A stretch of DNA of 64,000 bases from Notolepis coatsorum (GCA_963971535.1 OZ020589.1:53184188-53248187); one strand, 5' to 3'; shown: positions 1-10,159, counted from the stretch's first letter. The notes: generated from the letters alone by a model not told the origin. A program made the numbers and translations.

Positions 1-1601
1 GATGGCATATGTTGACAGCTCTTTACCAGCTCTTTAGGTTGCCCTCTAGTGTACTGCTCCAGGTAGTACAAGCAGTCCACACTATTAACAACCTTTCCTT
101 CCACTCCATGTTCAAAGGCTCTAATGAATGTGTTGTATTCAAAAGGGTTTCCATCAAAGATTGGTATATCCCTGGGGGGTAATGATAAGGAAACTTGCTG
201 TTGCACAAGTAATGCTGTAATGTCATTTTGCTTCTGCATGATCGTGAAGATATTGCCTTGATCCTCACTGCTTTGACTGGGTTGCTGCGGTGAACACACA
301 GCAGGAGGTAGGTGTTGAGATCGCTGTGGCATGCTTGCAGTGAAGGCACTTGGTTTTGTTTGGGTTCCATGAGAACTGATTTCCTTGTGCCGAGTGGCTA
401 CAGTGCTGGGCTGCTTATATAGCTTTTGGTGTGATTGAGTTGGTCCTGCAGGTTTGCTGCCTCCTGTTGGCGGAAATCTGTATTGCTGTGCTGAATCCAC
501 TGGCTGTGCATCAATTGTCATTGCAGGTTCACTCCCTCTTATTGGTGGATAGCTGACATGACAATCCGACATTGATGGAATGAATTGTACAGCAGAGGGG
601 TTGAGAACAGCCTTTTCTTTTGATGCATAAGAGTTCATTCCATCTGTAACTCTGCTTTCAATGTCAGACCCTCTGTTCCTGAGAACATTTACCTTAGCTG
701 TCTGAGCAGCAATTTGACTTTGTATTTGAAGCAATTGTCTTTTTTTTCTTATTTGTGCCTCCCGGGCTTCCATTTGTGCTTTTAATTGTACCTCCTGAGC
801 TTCCATTTCATGACTTTCTTTTAACGCCATTTCCAATACCACGAGTGCCGCCACCTCGGCCTGTGCCAATATGGATGCGGAAATGTTTGATGACATTGAG
901 TGTCGGGTAGAACTACCACGTGACACCCTTGATTTACCCGTATTGGAAACACTGTCATCTGGCCCAATACTATTCACCTCCTCGTTTTCATTTGACACAA
1001 AGTTGACGTTTGAACCATCATTATCAAGACCCTCGTTTGTATAGGACACAGCATTGTTATTTGAACCGTTGTTATTCAGAACCTCATTTGTACTCGAAAC
1101 AGCATTGTTCTTTGTGTCAACCACACCCTCAGTTGCATTGGGCACATCATTGAATTCGTAATCATTGTCATCAACTTGTGTGGGCATGCACTGCTCCCTA
1201 TTAGCACACACCCATTTCTCCATTTTGTCAATGATTTGATTAACATTGTGCAGGTGACCTTGAAACCATTCTGTTTGTTTAAACATTTCGTCGTCGGGTA
1301 ATAGAGGTTTTAGTGATTCATGTACCCGGGTAGGTTCACCAACCAACTTCCACAGTGTGTTGTGCTTAATTTGCATGACGGAAATATTTTCATTTGAGCA
1401 CATCATTTGATCCAACTCTTTAGCTATTTTACACAATTGTTTCAGTCCAAAGTTCCTTTCTTTATGTAACAACATGATCTTTGTTTCCAAAGCTTTAAAT
1501 GTGGGCTTAGAAAGCCTTTTGCCAAGTTCATTGTCTGTTTCATCTTGATTGACAGCTGCCTCCATTTCAACGTTAATTTCCTGATTCCCCACGCTACTCA
1601 T
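1..1601 (-). CDS. BEL/Pao-like retrotransposon gag-type ORF, N-terminal part, runs off window edge
   Basis: Reading the minus strand from the ATG at 1601 gives 533 codons without a stop up to the window edge. Residues about 1-200 are helical and charged, followed by an Asn/Ser-rich linker. Residues about 235-310 form a Glu/Gln/Lys-rich coiled coil (for example MEAQEVQLKAQMEA). From about residue 480 the segment IFDGNPFEYNTFIRAF ... LYYLEQYTRGQPKELV ... CQHM matches the DUF1759-type region found at the start of BEL/Pao polyproteins, which acts in particle assembly. The long open frame suggests either a young element or a domesticated gene. The start is the first Met after an upstream stretch without homology. 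No LTR was found in 1602-2370, so the boundary is unknown. Family assignment rests on motif recognition only. Confidence 0.72.
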   Translation of the reverse strand, partial: MSSVGNQEINVEMEAAVNQDETDNELGKRLSKPTFKALETKIMLLHKERNFGLKQLCKIAKELDQMMCSNENISVMQIKHNTLWKLVGEPTRVHESLKPLLPDDEMFKQTEWFQGHLHNVNQIIDKMEKWVCANREQCMPTQVDDNDYEFNDVPNATEGVVDTKNNAVSSTNEVLNNNGSNNNAVSYTNEGLDNDGSNVNFVSNENEEVNSIGPDDSVSNTGKSRVSRGSSTRHSMSSNISASILAQAEVAALVVLEMALKESHEMEAQEVQLKAQMEAREAQIRKKRQLLQIQSQIAAQTAKVNVLRNRGSDIESRVTDGMNSYASKEKAVLNPSAVQFIPSMSDCHVSYPPIRGSEPAMTIDAQPVDSAQQYRFPPTGGSKPAGPTQSHQKLYKQPSTVATRHKEISSHGTQTKPSAFTASMPQRSQHLPPAVCSPQQPSQSSEDQGNIFTIMQKQNDITALLVQQQVSLSLPPRDIPIFDGNPFEYNTFIRAFEHGVEGKVVNSVDCLYYLEQYTRGQPKELVKSCQHMP

Positions 1602-2370
1602 GTTTACAATGTCAAGCAATAGGCGGAGGTTTTATATAGAATTCTTGGTAGGATTTGCCTTTATCCATCTGCGCGAGGCGACTCCTTCCACAACTTTATT
1701 CCATTCATTCATGAATCCGTCTCACCGTAATTTCTTTGATGTGCTGTTCCGTGTTGTTGATATCGTGGTTGAATCGGCAGAAAACGTCAATGAAAAGGGC
1801 CGCTGTTCCTTGACTCCTTCCGTATCTGTCCGTCTTCGAAAACAATCTTGTTTAGAAGCTTATCTTTTTACTTGTGTAAGGGCAACCTAACAAGAAATGT
1901 TGCCAGTGAGGGAATACTGGGTGAAGCTCTTTCCTATGCGTGATGCTTGTTGATAATAAAATTATGTCTTCTCCTTGGTCACTGTTGAGAGTGTTTTATT
2001 ACTACTTGCGGTGTGGACAAATATAAGCATACAAAATAAACTCAAAAATTGACTCAATGTAACTGAAAACAAACAAACGAGCACGGTAAAAAGATAGTGT
2101 GGCTTCCCTGTGAATATTACCCAAATTCCCTGCCGCTGCACACCTGTGAACCCATACATATAGATTGCACCTGAGCACACATGAGCCCCGCCTCCTGAGC
2201 CCACTGCCTGCTAATTGGTCAACACTTTCATGATGACACGGTGCCTTCATACAGTAACATAAAAACAGAAAATCATTAAATTGGCTACAACAGATACCAT
2301 ACTTATGTAATACAGTCAGGGAATTGTACCCCTCAGTTACAGTATTGATGGATGTCAGTATGCACAAACC
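1602..2370. other. No recognisable gene
   Basis: Only short, non-homologous ORFs on both strands. It separates the BEL-like ORF from the Copia-like fragment. If the BEL-like element is complete, its 5' LTR and leader should lie here, but I see no TG...CA pair I can defend. Confidence 0.4.
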
Positions 2371-2373
2371 AAG

Positions 2374-2596
2374 GTCTATGATGATAACCAAGGAGCTATT
2401 GCACTAGCCAGGAATCCTGTAAACAGGCAAAGATGTAAACATATTGATATAAAATATCACTTCATAAGAGAAACTGTGAATAGTGGGAGGATATGTTTGG
2501 AATATTGTCCTTGACAACATGATTGCTGATGTGATGACAAAACCAGCCACTAAGCTACAACTGAAGAAGTTTGCTCAGTATTTGTTTGGCACTTAG
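2374..2596 (+). pseudogene. Ty1/Copia-like pol 3' end (RNase H C-terminus), frameshifted
   Basis: Translation reads DNQGAIALARNP ... KHIDIKYHFIRE ... GRICLEYC, then after a one-base frame change near 2510 continues DNMIADVMTKP ... KKFAQYLFG and stops at 2594-2596. These are the classic C-terminal motifs of Copia polyproteins (DNQ.AIAL, KHIDI.YHFIRE, MIADVMTKP), from the RNase H domain that removes RNA from the cDNA hybrid. Everything upstream of the DNQ motif is missing or unrecognisable. With the frameshift this is a dead fragment. It lies about 140 bp upstream of a matching 3' LTR. Confidence 0.85.
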
Positions 2597-2739
2597 TTAG
2601 AGTGAAAGAAAAGCATGGATGTGCCAATATGTTTTTTTTGTTGTTGTTGTTTATTTTGTATTGAAGGCCAAAGAGGGAGAATATATATATATATATATAT
2701 ATTTGTTTTGTACCACAATAAGCTAAGTTCGAGTGGGGG

Positions 2740-3006
2740 TGTTAAATATATTATTATTATTATGTGCGCCCTTGCTCATTTGTGTTCTACAGAGGGCGAT
2801 GTAGTAAATCCAGTATGTGACGTCACTGACGTTTCCTTTCCATTCCTGTTCCGGTCTATTATTTGTCAATGATTGGTGTTGATATATATAGCGGCACTAC
2901 GACCGCATCTCGCCCCGCCTGATAAATAAATATGCCAGAGGCTAAAGATGATCAATGAGTCCATTGAGTTCTATTCAATCGCCACCGCAACGCACTCCGT
3001 TTAACA
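2740..3006 (+). mobile_element. Copia-like 3' LTR (267 bp) with polypurine tract
   Basis: A purine tract (GAGTGGGGG, 2731-2739) lies directly before TGTTAAA at 2740. The segment ends in TTTAACA at 3000-3006, so the LTR has 7-bp inverted ends TGTTAAA/TTTAACA. It contains a TATA-like AT-rich run and AATAAA near 2925. The order pol end, polypurine tract, LTR is that of a Copia 3' end. No 5' LTR is seen, so the element is truncated. The G-rich minisatellite starts immediately downstream. Confidence 0.75.
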
Positions 3007-3016
3007 CGCTCTGTCT

Positions 3017-3665
3017 GATGGGGGGGGGGGGGGAGTGAGGGGTCCGGGGGAGCACTCTGATGGGGGGGGGGGAGTGAGGGGTCCGGGGGAGCACTCTGTC
3101 TGATGGGGGGGGGGGGGGGGGGAGTGAGGGGTCCGGGGGAGCGCTCTGATGGGGGGGGGGGGGGAGTGAGTGGTCCGGGGGAGCGCTCTGTCTGATGGGG
3201 GGGGGGGGGGGAGTGAGGGGTCCGGGGGAGCGCTCTGTCTGATGGGGGGGGGGGGGGGGAGTGAGGGGTCCGGGGGAGCGCTCTGTCTGATGGGGGGGGG
3301 GGGGGGAGTGAGGGGTCCGGGGGAGCGCTCTGATGGGGGGGGGGGGGTGAGGGGTCCGGGGGAGCGCTCTGATGGGGGGGGGGGGGGAGTGAGGGGTCCG
3401 GGGGAGCACTCTGTCTGATGGGGGGGGGGGGGAGTGAGGGGTCCGGGGGAGCGCTCTGATGGGGGGGGGGGGAGTGAGGGGTCCGGGGGAGCACTCTGTC
3501 TGATGGGGGGGGGGGGGGGGGAGAGTGAGGGGTCCGGGGGAGCGCTCTGTCTGATGGGGGGGGGGGGGGAGTGAGGGGTCCGGGGGAGCGCTCTGATGGG
3601 GGGGGGGGGGGGGGGGGGGAGTGAGGGGTCCGGGGAGCACTCTGTCTGATGGGGGGGGGGGGGTC
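3017..3665 (+). repeat. G-rich minisatellite, about 45-55 bp units, about 13 copies
   Basis: Each unit is a run of 10-20 G followed by AGTGAGGGGTCCGGGGGAGC and CTCTG(TCT)GAT. Unit length differs mainly in G-run length and in presence of TCTG. The array starts at the LTR edge (the TTTAACACGCTCTGTCTGATG boundary). The strongly G-rich top strand could form quadruplexes. Pro/Gly-rich ORFs across it are artefacts of the repeat. Confidence 0.95.
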
Positions 3666-4383
3666 CGGCAGCTGCCTGCCAGCCAGCTCTCTATTGTGAG
3701 CCCCCCCCCCCCGTTCCCAGGCTGTCTATCTAACACATCTTTTATCAGCCTTTTGTTTTGTGTCTGGTGCAGAAAAACGTTTTGAATGTTAAAAGTTAAA
3801 GAGTGTTTTTAGCTAAATAATACAGGCTAAGTTTTTTATTTTTTATTTCAGATGTGTAATGTTTGTATTAGATAAAGAGGGGTGTCTGAAGCCCCTGGGT
3901 CCCGCAGAGCAGAGGACAGGAACATCAGTAGTAATGTGCTACAGAGGAACTATGGGTCCAGAATAAACAAATGTCGACCCCCTCCTGCCCAGTGAGAAGG
4001 GACCCGGCTCGTGCATCCTGTACTGGAGCCAGTAACAACCCGAGCCCGTCGTGCCTCGTGCGGCCGCAGCTACCTGGTTGTTGTTGCAACAGTTTACATC
4101 ACGGTGTTCAACACTTGACGACCTGCTAGTAAGTCCGTCCACATACAGGAAGAGAGAGAATCACGTCCAGCAAGTAAACTCTGTACTAACCTGTTACGAC
4201 CACTGTCCGTTTACTATTATCCATCTTCTAGCCCGTGATAGAGGACTGTTTCTTGATTATTATTTATTTTATAATAGAATGTAAGGCCGCTGAGGTGTGT
4301 GTTGTTGTTGTTGTTCTTAACCACCGAGTCGCCCAGTGAGCTTCAACAGCTGACTGCTCCTCTCACTTCGGACTGAAGTCTGT
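3666..4383. other. No recognisable gene
   Basis: Contains a C10 run near 3701, AT-rich sequence, and a GC-richer stretch at 3890-4150 without coding motifs. Confidence 0.4.
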
Positions 4384-4771
4384 TCTTCTCCAAAGCCCTG
4401 CGTGTGGCATGTAACGTGATGACGTAGGACACTTCTCCAAAGCCCTGCGTGTGGCATGTAACGTGATGACGTAGGACACTTCTCCAAAGACCTGCGTGTA
4501 GCTGCGTGTGGCATGTAACGTGATGACGTAGGACACTTCTCCAAAGCCCTGCGTGTGGCATGTAACGTGATGACGTAGGACACTTCTCCAAAGCCCTGCG
4601 TGTGGCATGTAACGTGATGACGTAGGACACTTCTCCAAAGCCCTGCGTGTGGCATGTAACGTGATGACGTAGTACACTTCTCCAAAGCCCTGCGTGTGGC
4701 ATGTAACGTGATGACGTAGGACACTTCTCCAAAGCCCTGCGTGTGGCATGTAACGTGATGACGTAGGACAC
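4384..4771. repeat. 48-bp minisatellite, about 8 copies
   Basis: Unit begins TTCTCCAAAGCCCTGCGTG and ends TGATGACGTAGGACAC. Each unit carries a TGACGT (CRE-like half) motif. One unit near 4490 has a small internal duplication (GCGTGTAGCTGCGTGTGG). Related units recur at about 5770-5827 and 7353-7420, on either side of the palindromic element, so the LINE and the palindrome both sit inside or beside this array. Confidence 0.95.
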
Positions 4772-5769
4772 TTGATTGATTGATTGATTGAAAAGTTTAT
4801 TAACAGATTGCAGAATGGGTACAGTACAGTACATCTCAATACAATTGTTAAGGGGATGCAGACCAGAGAAAGACTTTCGTCTTGTTTACATCAGGGTCCC
4901 CCATTTTCAATTCATCATAACATATATGACATACATGACATACAGATAGACAGTACTGCTACATCTATACATTTATGACATATCAGATTTGCAAATACAG
5001 TACTGTTTGTGATACAAAAGTGTCCAGAAAAGGAGTGTATATACATTTGGCGTAGAAACTGTACATTGGAGGAGGTTGGTGGGGTGGGGTTGGGTGGGTT
5101 GGGTGAGGGCTGTACATTGGAGGTGGGGAGGGGGGGGGGGGGTTGGGTATGGGACACACACACATTTTACACTGTACATTGGAATATTGACAAAGCCTTA
5201 CTTGGTCATTTACTGTACAACTAGGTTAGGACATTTGTAGGGGCCAGTTTCGAATTGCAGTCTCACGTAGGTGTTTTTTGAGAGTGTTTTTGAAGGTGGG
5301 TAGTGATTCACATTCCTTTACAGCTTTAGGCAGGGCGTTCCACATTGATGTGGCATAATTGCGAAACGTGTTTAGTCCCTTGTTTGAGCCGAATCTGGGT
5401 TTTACATGATTTGTGGAGCTCCCTCTGGTGTTGTGATCGTGGTATTCACTGACCTTTGGGAAGTATTTTGACATGTACATGGGTACCTTGGTCGCGTAGT
5501 GTATCTTGTAGACCAGGCCCATTGCAAGTTGCTGTACTCTGTCGTCTACTCTAAGCCATCCTAGGTTGTCAAAGTGGGCAGGGGTGAGGTGGGTTCTAGG
5601 AGTCAGGTCAAGTAGTAGTCTGACTAGCTTGTTTTGAGATGTTTGTAATTTGTTTTTTAGTGCCTTTGAGGTGCTTTGGTACCATGAGGTGCAAGCATAG
5701 TCGTAGTACCCTTGAATGAGTGCTCCTGCTAGAGTCTTCAGGGTATTCTTGTTTACCAGAGAGGAGATT
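4772..5769 (-). mobile_element. Family-A LINE, 5'-truncated 3' end
   Basis: On the minus strand: the last about 180 codons of the reverse transcriptase ORF, the 3' UTR with AATGTACAG modules and a poly-C run, then the ATCAATCAATCAA tail. An intact C-terminal frame at 5226-5522 includes [17 protein letters not shown] and [11 protein letters not shown]. The 5' break is inside the codon stretch equivalent to RISSLVNKN. The insertion interrupts the 48-bp minisatellite. Confidence 0.92.
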
Positions 5770-6271
5770 ATTATCCAAAGACCTGCGTGTAGCCATAGAT
5801 AAGATGACGTAGGACACTAAGCCAAAGGCGTGTAGCTTATTGCCAGCGGAAGAGAGCAAGAATGCTTCCGCATTCGTCACCGCACGCCAGTACGGTAATG
5901 CGCCTTTCCTTTCGCCCCGCTCAGACAAATGCATGTAGTACATTGCAACACAACGCAGCATTTCCGCGTACATTGCAACGAATCACTTGGAGTTTGAAAG
6001 TGATATCAGAAGAAACTACTCAACCTCGGCTGTCTTTAACTATGAGTGAACACAACGCATTGTAACGTTAACGCAGCTGTCAACTGTACTTTACTATGGA
6101 ATACATGTATTATTATCGCGACGCGTCGTCACAGACTAAACAGTGTTCTGGATTTTCCTACAATGGATTATTGATTGTAAATTGAACCCTTGCAGCACCG
6201 AAGAACCATTATAAATCTGTGTTAGAAAATGTTTTGGATCTAAATCACTTGGAGTTTGAAAGTGATATCAG

Positions 6272-6542
6272 ATGTATATACTCCCTTTTCCTGACTCCTT
6301 CTGTATCACAAACAGTACTGTATTTGCAAATCTGGTATGTCATAAATGTATAGATGTAGCAGTACTGACTATCTGTATGTCATGTATGTCATATATGTCC
6401 TGATGAATTGAAAATGGGGGACCCTGATGTAAACGACGAAAGTCTTTCTCTGGTCTGCATCCCCTTAACAATTGTGTGTATTGAGCTGTACTGTATTGTA
6501 CCCATTCTGCAATCTGTTAATAAAGTTTTCAATCAATCAATC
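6272..6542 (+). mobile_element. Family-A LINE 3' tail (about 270 bp)
   Basis: Starts ATGTATATACTCCC, includes GACCCTGATGTAAACGACG and CCCTTAACAATTGTG, and ends AATAAAGTTTTCAATCAATC. It interrupts a sequence that is contiguous at 6001-6012 (GATATCAG / AAGAAACTAC), so the empty site is present 260 bp upstream. Confidence 0.93.
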
Positions 6543-6690
6543 AAGAAACTACTCAACCTCGGCTGTCTTTAACTATGAGTGAACACAACGCATTGTAACG
6601 TTAACGCAGCTGTCAACTGTACTTTACTATGGAATACATGTATTATTATCGCGACGCGTCGTCACAGACTAAACAGTGTTCTGGATTTTC

Positions 6691-7123
6691 CTACAGTTAG
6701 AGTGTTGTGTTCAGTCAGACAGTAGACAAGTAGAGGTTGAGTACTTTATTATCTAAAGATGGTAAGTTAGAGTGTTGTGTTCATTCATAGTTAAAGACAG
6801 TAGAGGTTGAGTACTTTATTATCTAAACATGGTACGTTAGAGTGCTGTGTTCACTCATAGTTAAATACAGTAGAGGTTGAGTACTTCATTATCTAAACAT
6901 GGTAAGTTAGAGTGTTGTGTTCACTCATAGTTAAATACAGTAGAGGTTGAGTACTTCATTATCTAAACATGGTAAGTTAGAGTGTTGTGTTCACTCATAG
7001 TTAAATACAGTAGAGGTTGAGTACTTCATTATCTAAAGATGGTAAGTTAGAGTGTTGTGTTCACTCATAGTTAAATACAGTAGAGGTTGAGTACTTCATT
7101 ATCTAAACATGGTAAGTTAGAGT
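6691..7123. repeat. 70-bp minisatellite, six units
   Basis: Unit contains GTTAGAGTGTTGTGTTCACT and GAGGTTGAGTACTTCATTA; starts recur exactly every 70 bp (6701, 6771, 6841, 6911...). The unit is a diverged version of the inner end of the 229-bp arm, so the array probably arose from it. Confidence 0.95.
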
Positions 7124-7352
7124 GTTGTGTTCACTCATAGTTAAAGACAGCCGAGGTTGAGTAGTTTCTTCTGATATCACTTTCAAACTCCAAGTGATTC
7201 GTTGCAATGTACGCGGAAATGCTGCGTTGTGTTGCAATGTACTACATGCATTTGTCTGAGCGGGGCGAAAGGAAAGGCGCATTACCGTACTGGCGTGCGG
7301 TGACGAATGCGGAAGCATTCTTGCACTCTTCCGCTGGCAATAAGCTACACGC

Positions 7353-7427
7353 TCTCCAAAGACCTGCGTGTGGCATGTAACGTGATGACGTAGGACACTT
7401 CTCCAAAGCCCTGCTTCGTGACATTAA
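7353..7427. repeat. Residual 48-bp minisatellite units
   Basis: CTCTCCAAAGACCTGCGTG through GACGTAGGACACTTCTCC matches the array at 4384-4771, marking the right flank of the palindromic element. Confidence 0.85.
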
Positions 7428-7590
7428 TTAATTCAGATTTGATCGTTAGTCGTATCTTGAGATAAATTAATCCGTTATCACGAGAAAACGGACTTCGTTA
7501 TCTCGAGATCTCGTGAAAATTATCCCGTTATCACGAGAACACGAATTAAATTATTAACTCGTTATAACGGGAAAACGGAGTAAATAAGTA
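7428..7590. repeat. Short-palindrome-rich segment, possible MITE
   Basis: Contains repeated CGTTATCACGAGAA motifs and the palindrome TCTCGAGA, with AATTAATTC-type flanks. No termini can be fixed. Confidence 0.35.
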
Positions 7591-7693
7591 TGAGTGTATG
7601 GCCTCTTAGGGCTTCCGTACGTGAGATCTACAGCAGCGCTGCCTCGCGTTATTTTTTTTCCTAGCCGCATTTCTGGCAAGACGCTCTCTGATT

Positions 7694-7964
7694 GGGGCGA
7701 CAGTGGCTCGGGAGGTAGAGCAGTCGTCTGGCAATCCGGAGGTTCCCGGTTCAATTCCCGCTCCTCCCGGGCAGCGTGTCGAAGTGTCCTTGAGCAAGAC
7801 ACTTAACCCCTAATTGCTCCCGATGAGCAGGTTGGCACCTTGCGTGGTCGCCTCCGCCGTCGGTGTGTGGATGTGTGAGTGAATGTGTAAAATGTGAGGA
7901 ACAAATTGTAAAGTGCTTTGGATAAAAGCGCTATATAAAAAAGCAGCCATTTACCATTTACCAT
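7694..7964 (+). mobile_element. tRNA-derived SINE (V-SINE-like core)
   Basis: The 5' part has a Pol III A-box-like TGGCTCGGGAGG and B-box GGTTCAATTCC, about 45 bp apart, as in a tRNA head. The central core CTTGAGCAAGACACTTAACC and the CTTTGGATAAAAGCGCTATA block are typical of the widespread fish SINE group with a conserved core. The tail is a short repeat of CCATTTA. The tRNA fold is degenerate, so it is not a tRNA gene. Two further partial copies occur at 37376-37480 (+) and 62476-62560 (-). Confidence 0.88.
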
Positions 7965-8010
7965 GATTGGCCGACGCCTGTTTCTACACTGGTTAAGCTT
8001 AGGCTTAGGC

Positions 8011-8154
8011 TGATGAATTGAAAATGGGGGACCCTGATGTAAACAAGACGAAAGTCTTTCTCTGGTCTGCATCCCCTTAACAATTGTGTGTATTGAGCCG
8101 TACTGTATTGTACCCATTCTGCAATCTGTTAATAAAGTTTTCAATCAATCAATC
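8011..8154 (+). mobile_element. Family-A LINE 3' tail, very short
   Basis: TGATGAATTGAAAATGGGGG to the ATCAATCAATCA tail. It splits AAGCTTAGGC / ACTCTTTC; the uninterrupted sequence is present in reverse orientation at about 53305-53330. AGGC appears on both sides as a short target duplication. Confidence 0.92.
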
Positions 8155-8454
8155 AGGCACTCTTTCGAAGTTGGTTAAAGTGGAAATGAAGCAGTGAGCA
8201 TAAATACATATTCATAGCATCACATTAGTATTTAGATAAGCCACAGAAGAAGTCACGTTATAAAAATAAGCAGTTTCTAAGAAAAAACGATTTGTTGTGT
8301 ACATTTCTGAAGCATTTAGCATTATGGGCGCGGCCATTTTGTTGCTGACGTCATACCGTGGCTTGGGTGTATACACTCTGGTTAGCTGCCTATATTGAAT
8401 GGGTCGGTCAGCAAATAAAATGTTGCCTACAAAACAACGGGACCGCGGTGGTTC

Positions 8455-8735
8455 TGTTTGTATTGCTCCTGGCTGTTCAAACTAATTTTACCATGTGAGA
8501 GAGAGGAAAGTTGGTTAATTTCCACAAACTACCAGTGAAAAAAACAGTGTTGTTGACATGTTGGCTCGGGCTGCCTGCACCCAGACGGCGCGACCAGCCT
8601 GTTGGACAGGGAAGGAGGATCTGCAGCGAACACTTCATTGCCTCGGATTATGTTGTTGGGGTGGGATGTTTGTCCAGAAGACCACTAATCAGCTGAAGCC
8701 CGATGCGGTTCCCTCTGTCTTTGACAGACAGACGC
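8455..8735 (+). pseudogene. THAP-domain remnant, left arm
   Basis: Motifs in order: C-x4-C (CIAPGC), FHKLPVKK, CWLGLPAPRRR, ICSEHFIASDYV, LKPDAVPSVF. These are the C2CH zinc ligands and the terminal A-V-P-x-x-F box of THAP DNA-binding domains. A stop after CSN and at least two frame changes break it. The same protein remnant is read on the minus strand in the right arm (9545-9850). Confidence 0.75.
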
Positions 8736-9544
8736 AGGCAGTTCAGCGTCGGGATCATTTAGCCTGCTGGCTACCTAGCTCCACTTCAACCAGCGTTGGG
8801 AGCTCCAACGTTAGCTTGCCGATGCTACCAGCACATCGACAAGCTGCTGGAGCCAGCTAACGTTAGCTTGCTGATGCTACCAGCACATCGACAAGCTGCT
8901 GGAGCTCCCAACGCTGGTTGAAGTGGAGCTAGGTAGCCAGCAGGCTAAATGCTCCCGACGACATCGACAAGCTGCTGGAGCCAGCTAACGTTAGCTTGAC
9001 TGGTTGCTGGCTAACTAACGTGGCTACTCGTCCCGGGAGATAACGGCGCTGCCTGGCTGGTTGTTGGCTAACTAACGTGGCTACTCGTCCCGGGAGATAA
9101 CGGCGCTGCCTGGCTGGTTGCTGGCTAACTAACGCTAACCAGCCAGGCAGCGCCGTTATCTCCCGGGATGAGTAGCCACGTTGTCGTCGGGGAGCATTTA
9201 GCCTGCTGGCTACCTAGCTCCACTTCAACCAGCATCGGGAGATCCAGCAGCTTGTCGATGTGCTAATAGCCTCAGCAACCTAACGTTAGCTGGCTCCAGC
9301 AGATCGACAAGCTGCTGGAGCCAGCTACCGTTAGCTGCTGGCTACCTAGCTCCACTTCAACCAGCATCGGGAGCTCCAGCAGCTTGTCGATGTGCTAATA
9401 GCCTCAGCAAGCTAACGTTAGCTGGCTCCAGCAGCTTGTCGATCTGCTGGAGCCAGCTAACGTTAGGTTGCTGAGGCTATTAGCACATCGACAAGCTGCT
9501 GGAGCTCCCGATGCTGGTTGAAGTGGAGCTAGGTAGCCAGCAGG

Positions 9545-9850
9545 CTAAATGCTCCGCGACGCTGAACTGCCTGCGCCGGTCTGTCTGTCGAAGACCGAGG
9601 GAACCGCGTCCGGCTTCAGCTGATTAGTGGTCTTCTGGACAAACATCCCACCCCAACAACATAATCCGAGGCAATGAAGTGTTCGCTGCAGATCCTCCTT
9701 CCCTGTCCAACAGGCTGGTCGCGCCGTCTGGGTGCAGGCAGCCCGAGCCAACATGTCAACAACACTGTTTTTTTCACTGGTAGTTTGTGGAAATTAACCA
9801 ACTTTCCTCTCTCTCACATGGTAAAATTAGTTTGAACAGCCAGGAGCAAT
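9545..9850 (-). pseudogene. THAP-domain remnant, right arm (inverted duplicate)
   Basis: Nearly identical to the left-arm remnant, including the same stop and frame breaks, so the inverted duplication happened after the domain had decayed or the arms have been homogenised. Confidence 0.75.
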
Positions 9851-10159
9851 ACAAACAGAACCACCGCGGTCCCGTTGTTTTGTAGGCAACATTTTATTTG
9901 CTGACCGACCCATTCAATATAGGCAGCTAACCAGAGTGTATACACCCAAGCCACGGTATGACGTCAGCCATGACGTCAGCAACAAAATGGCGGCGCCCAT
10001 GTTGAAAACAGGGATATTATATTATATTTTTCAGACAAATAAGATGGATTTCACATTTGATTATAGAACCCTGTCTTACACAAGGTACACAACAAACAAA
10101 CTAGGATCACATTGCTCACTGCTTCATCTCCACTTTAAGGTTAGAGTTTGTCTTAGAGC

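Larger units (their letters stand above)
5828..7352. mobile_element. Palindromic (foldback-like) element with 229-bp inverted arms
   Basis: 5828-6056 and 7124-7352 are inverted copies of each other, 229 bp each; I found one mismatch by eye (AGAGAGCAAG versus AGAGTGCAAG). Between the arms lie a tandem duplication of about 180 bp (5981-6160 and 6243-6694), a family-A LINE tail inside the second duplicate, and a 70-bp minisatellite whose unit resembles the inner arm end. No transposase is visible. Both sides are flanked by 48-bp minisatellite units. A rearranged inverted duplication rather than a transposon is an alternative. Confidence 0.8.
8179..10134. mobile_element. Kolobok-like palindromic DNA transposon with TTAA target site and THAP remnant in each arm
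   Basis: Ends are AGTGGAAATGAAGCAGTG and, inverted, AGTGGAGATGAAGCAGTG. Both are flanked by TTAA (8175-8178, 10135-10138). The unoccupied site GACAAACTCTAACCTTAACC is found at about 53282-53300. Arms of about 430 bp (8330-8760 and 9540-9985) are inverted repeats. Each arm encodes a decayed THAP-like zinc finger: CIAPGCSN, FHKLP, RICSEHF and LKPDAVPSVF in order, with frame breaks. The core (8760-9540) is packed with GCTAACGTTAGC-type and CATCGACAAGCTGCTGGAGC inverted repeats. Kolobok transposons are known to use TTAA and to encode THAP proteins; that assignment is an inference. The element cannot encode a transposase. Confidence 0.82.

Noticed and set aside
2952..3736. Pro-rich 180-253-codon minus-strand ORFs
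   Set aside because: Reverse reading of the G-run minisatellite.
7694..7770. tRNA gene
   Set aside because: A- and B-box-like sequences are present but it continues into a SINE core and tail, and the cloverleaf is degenerate.
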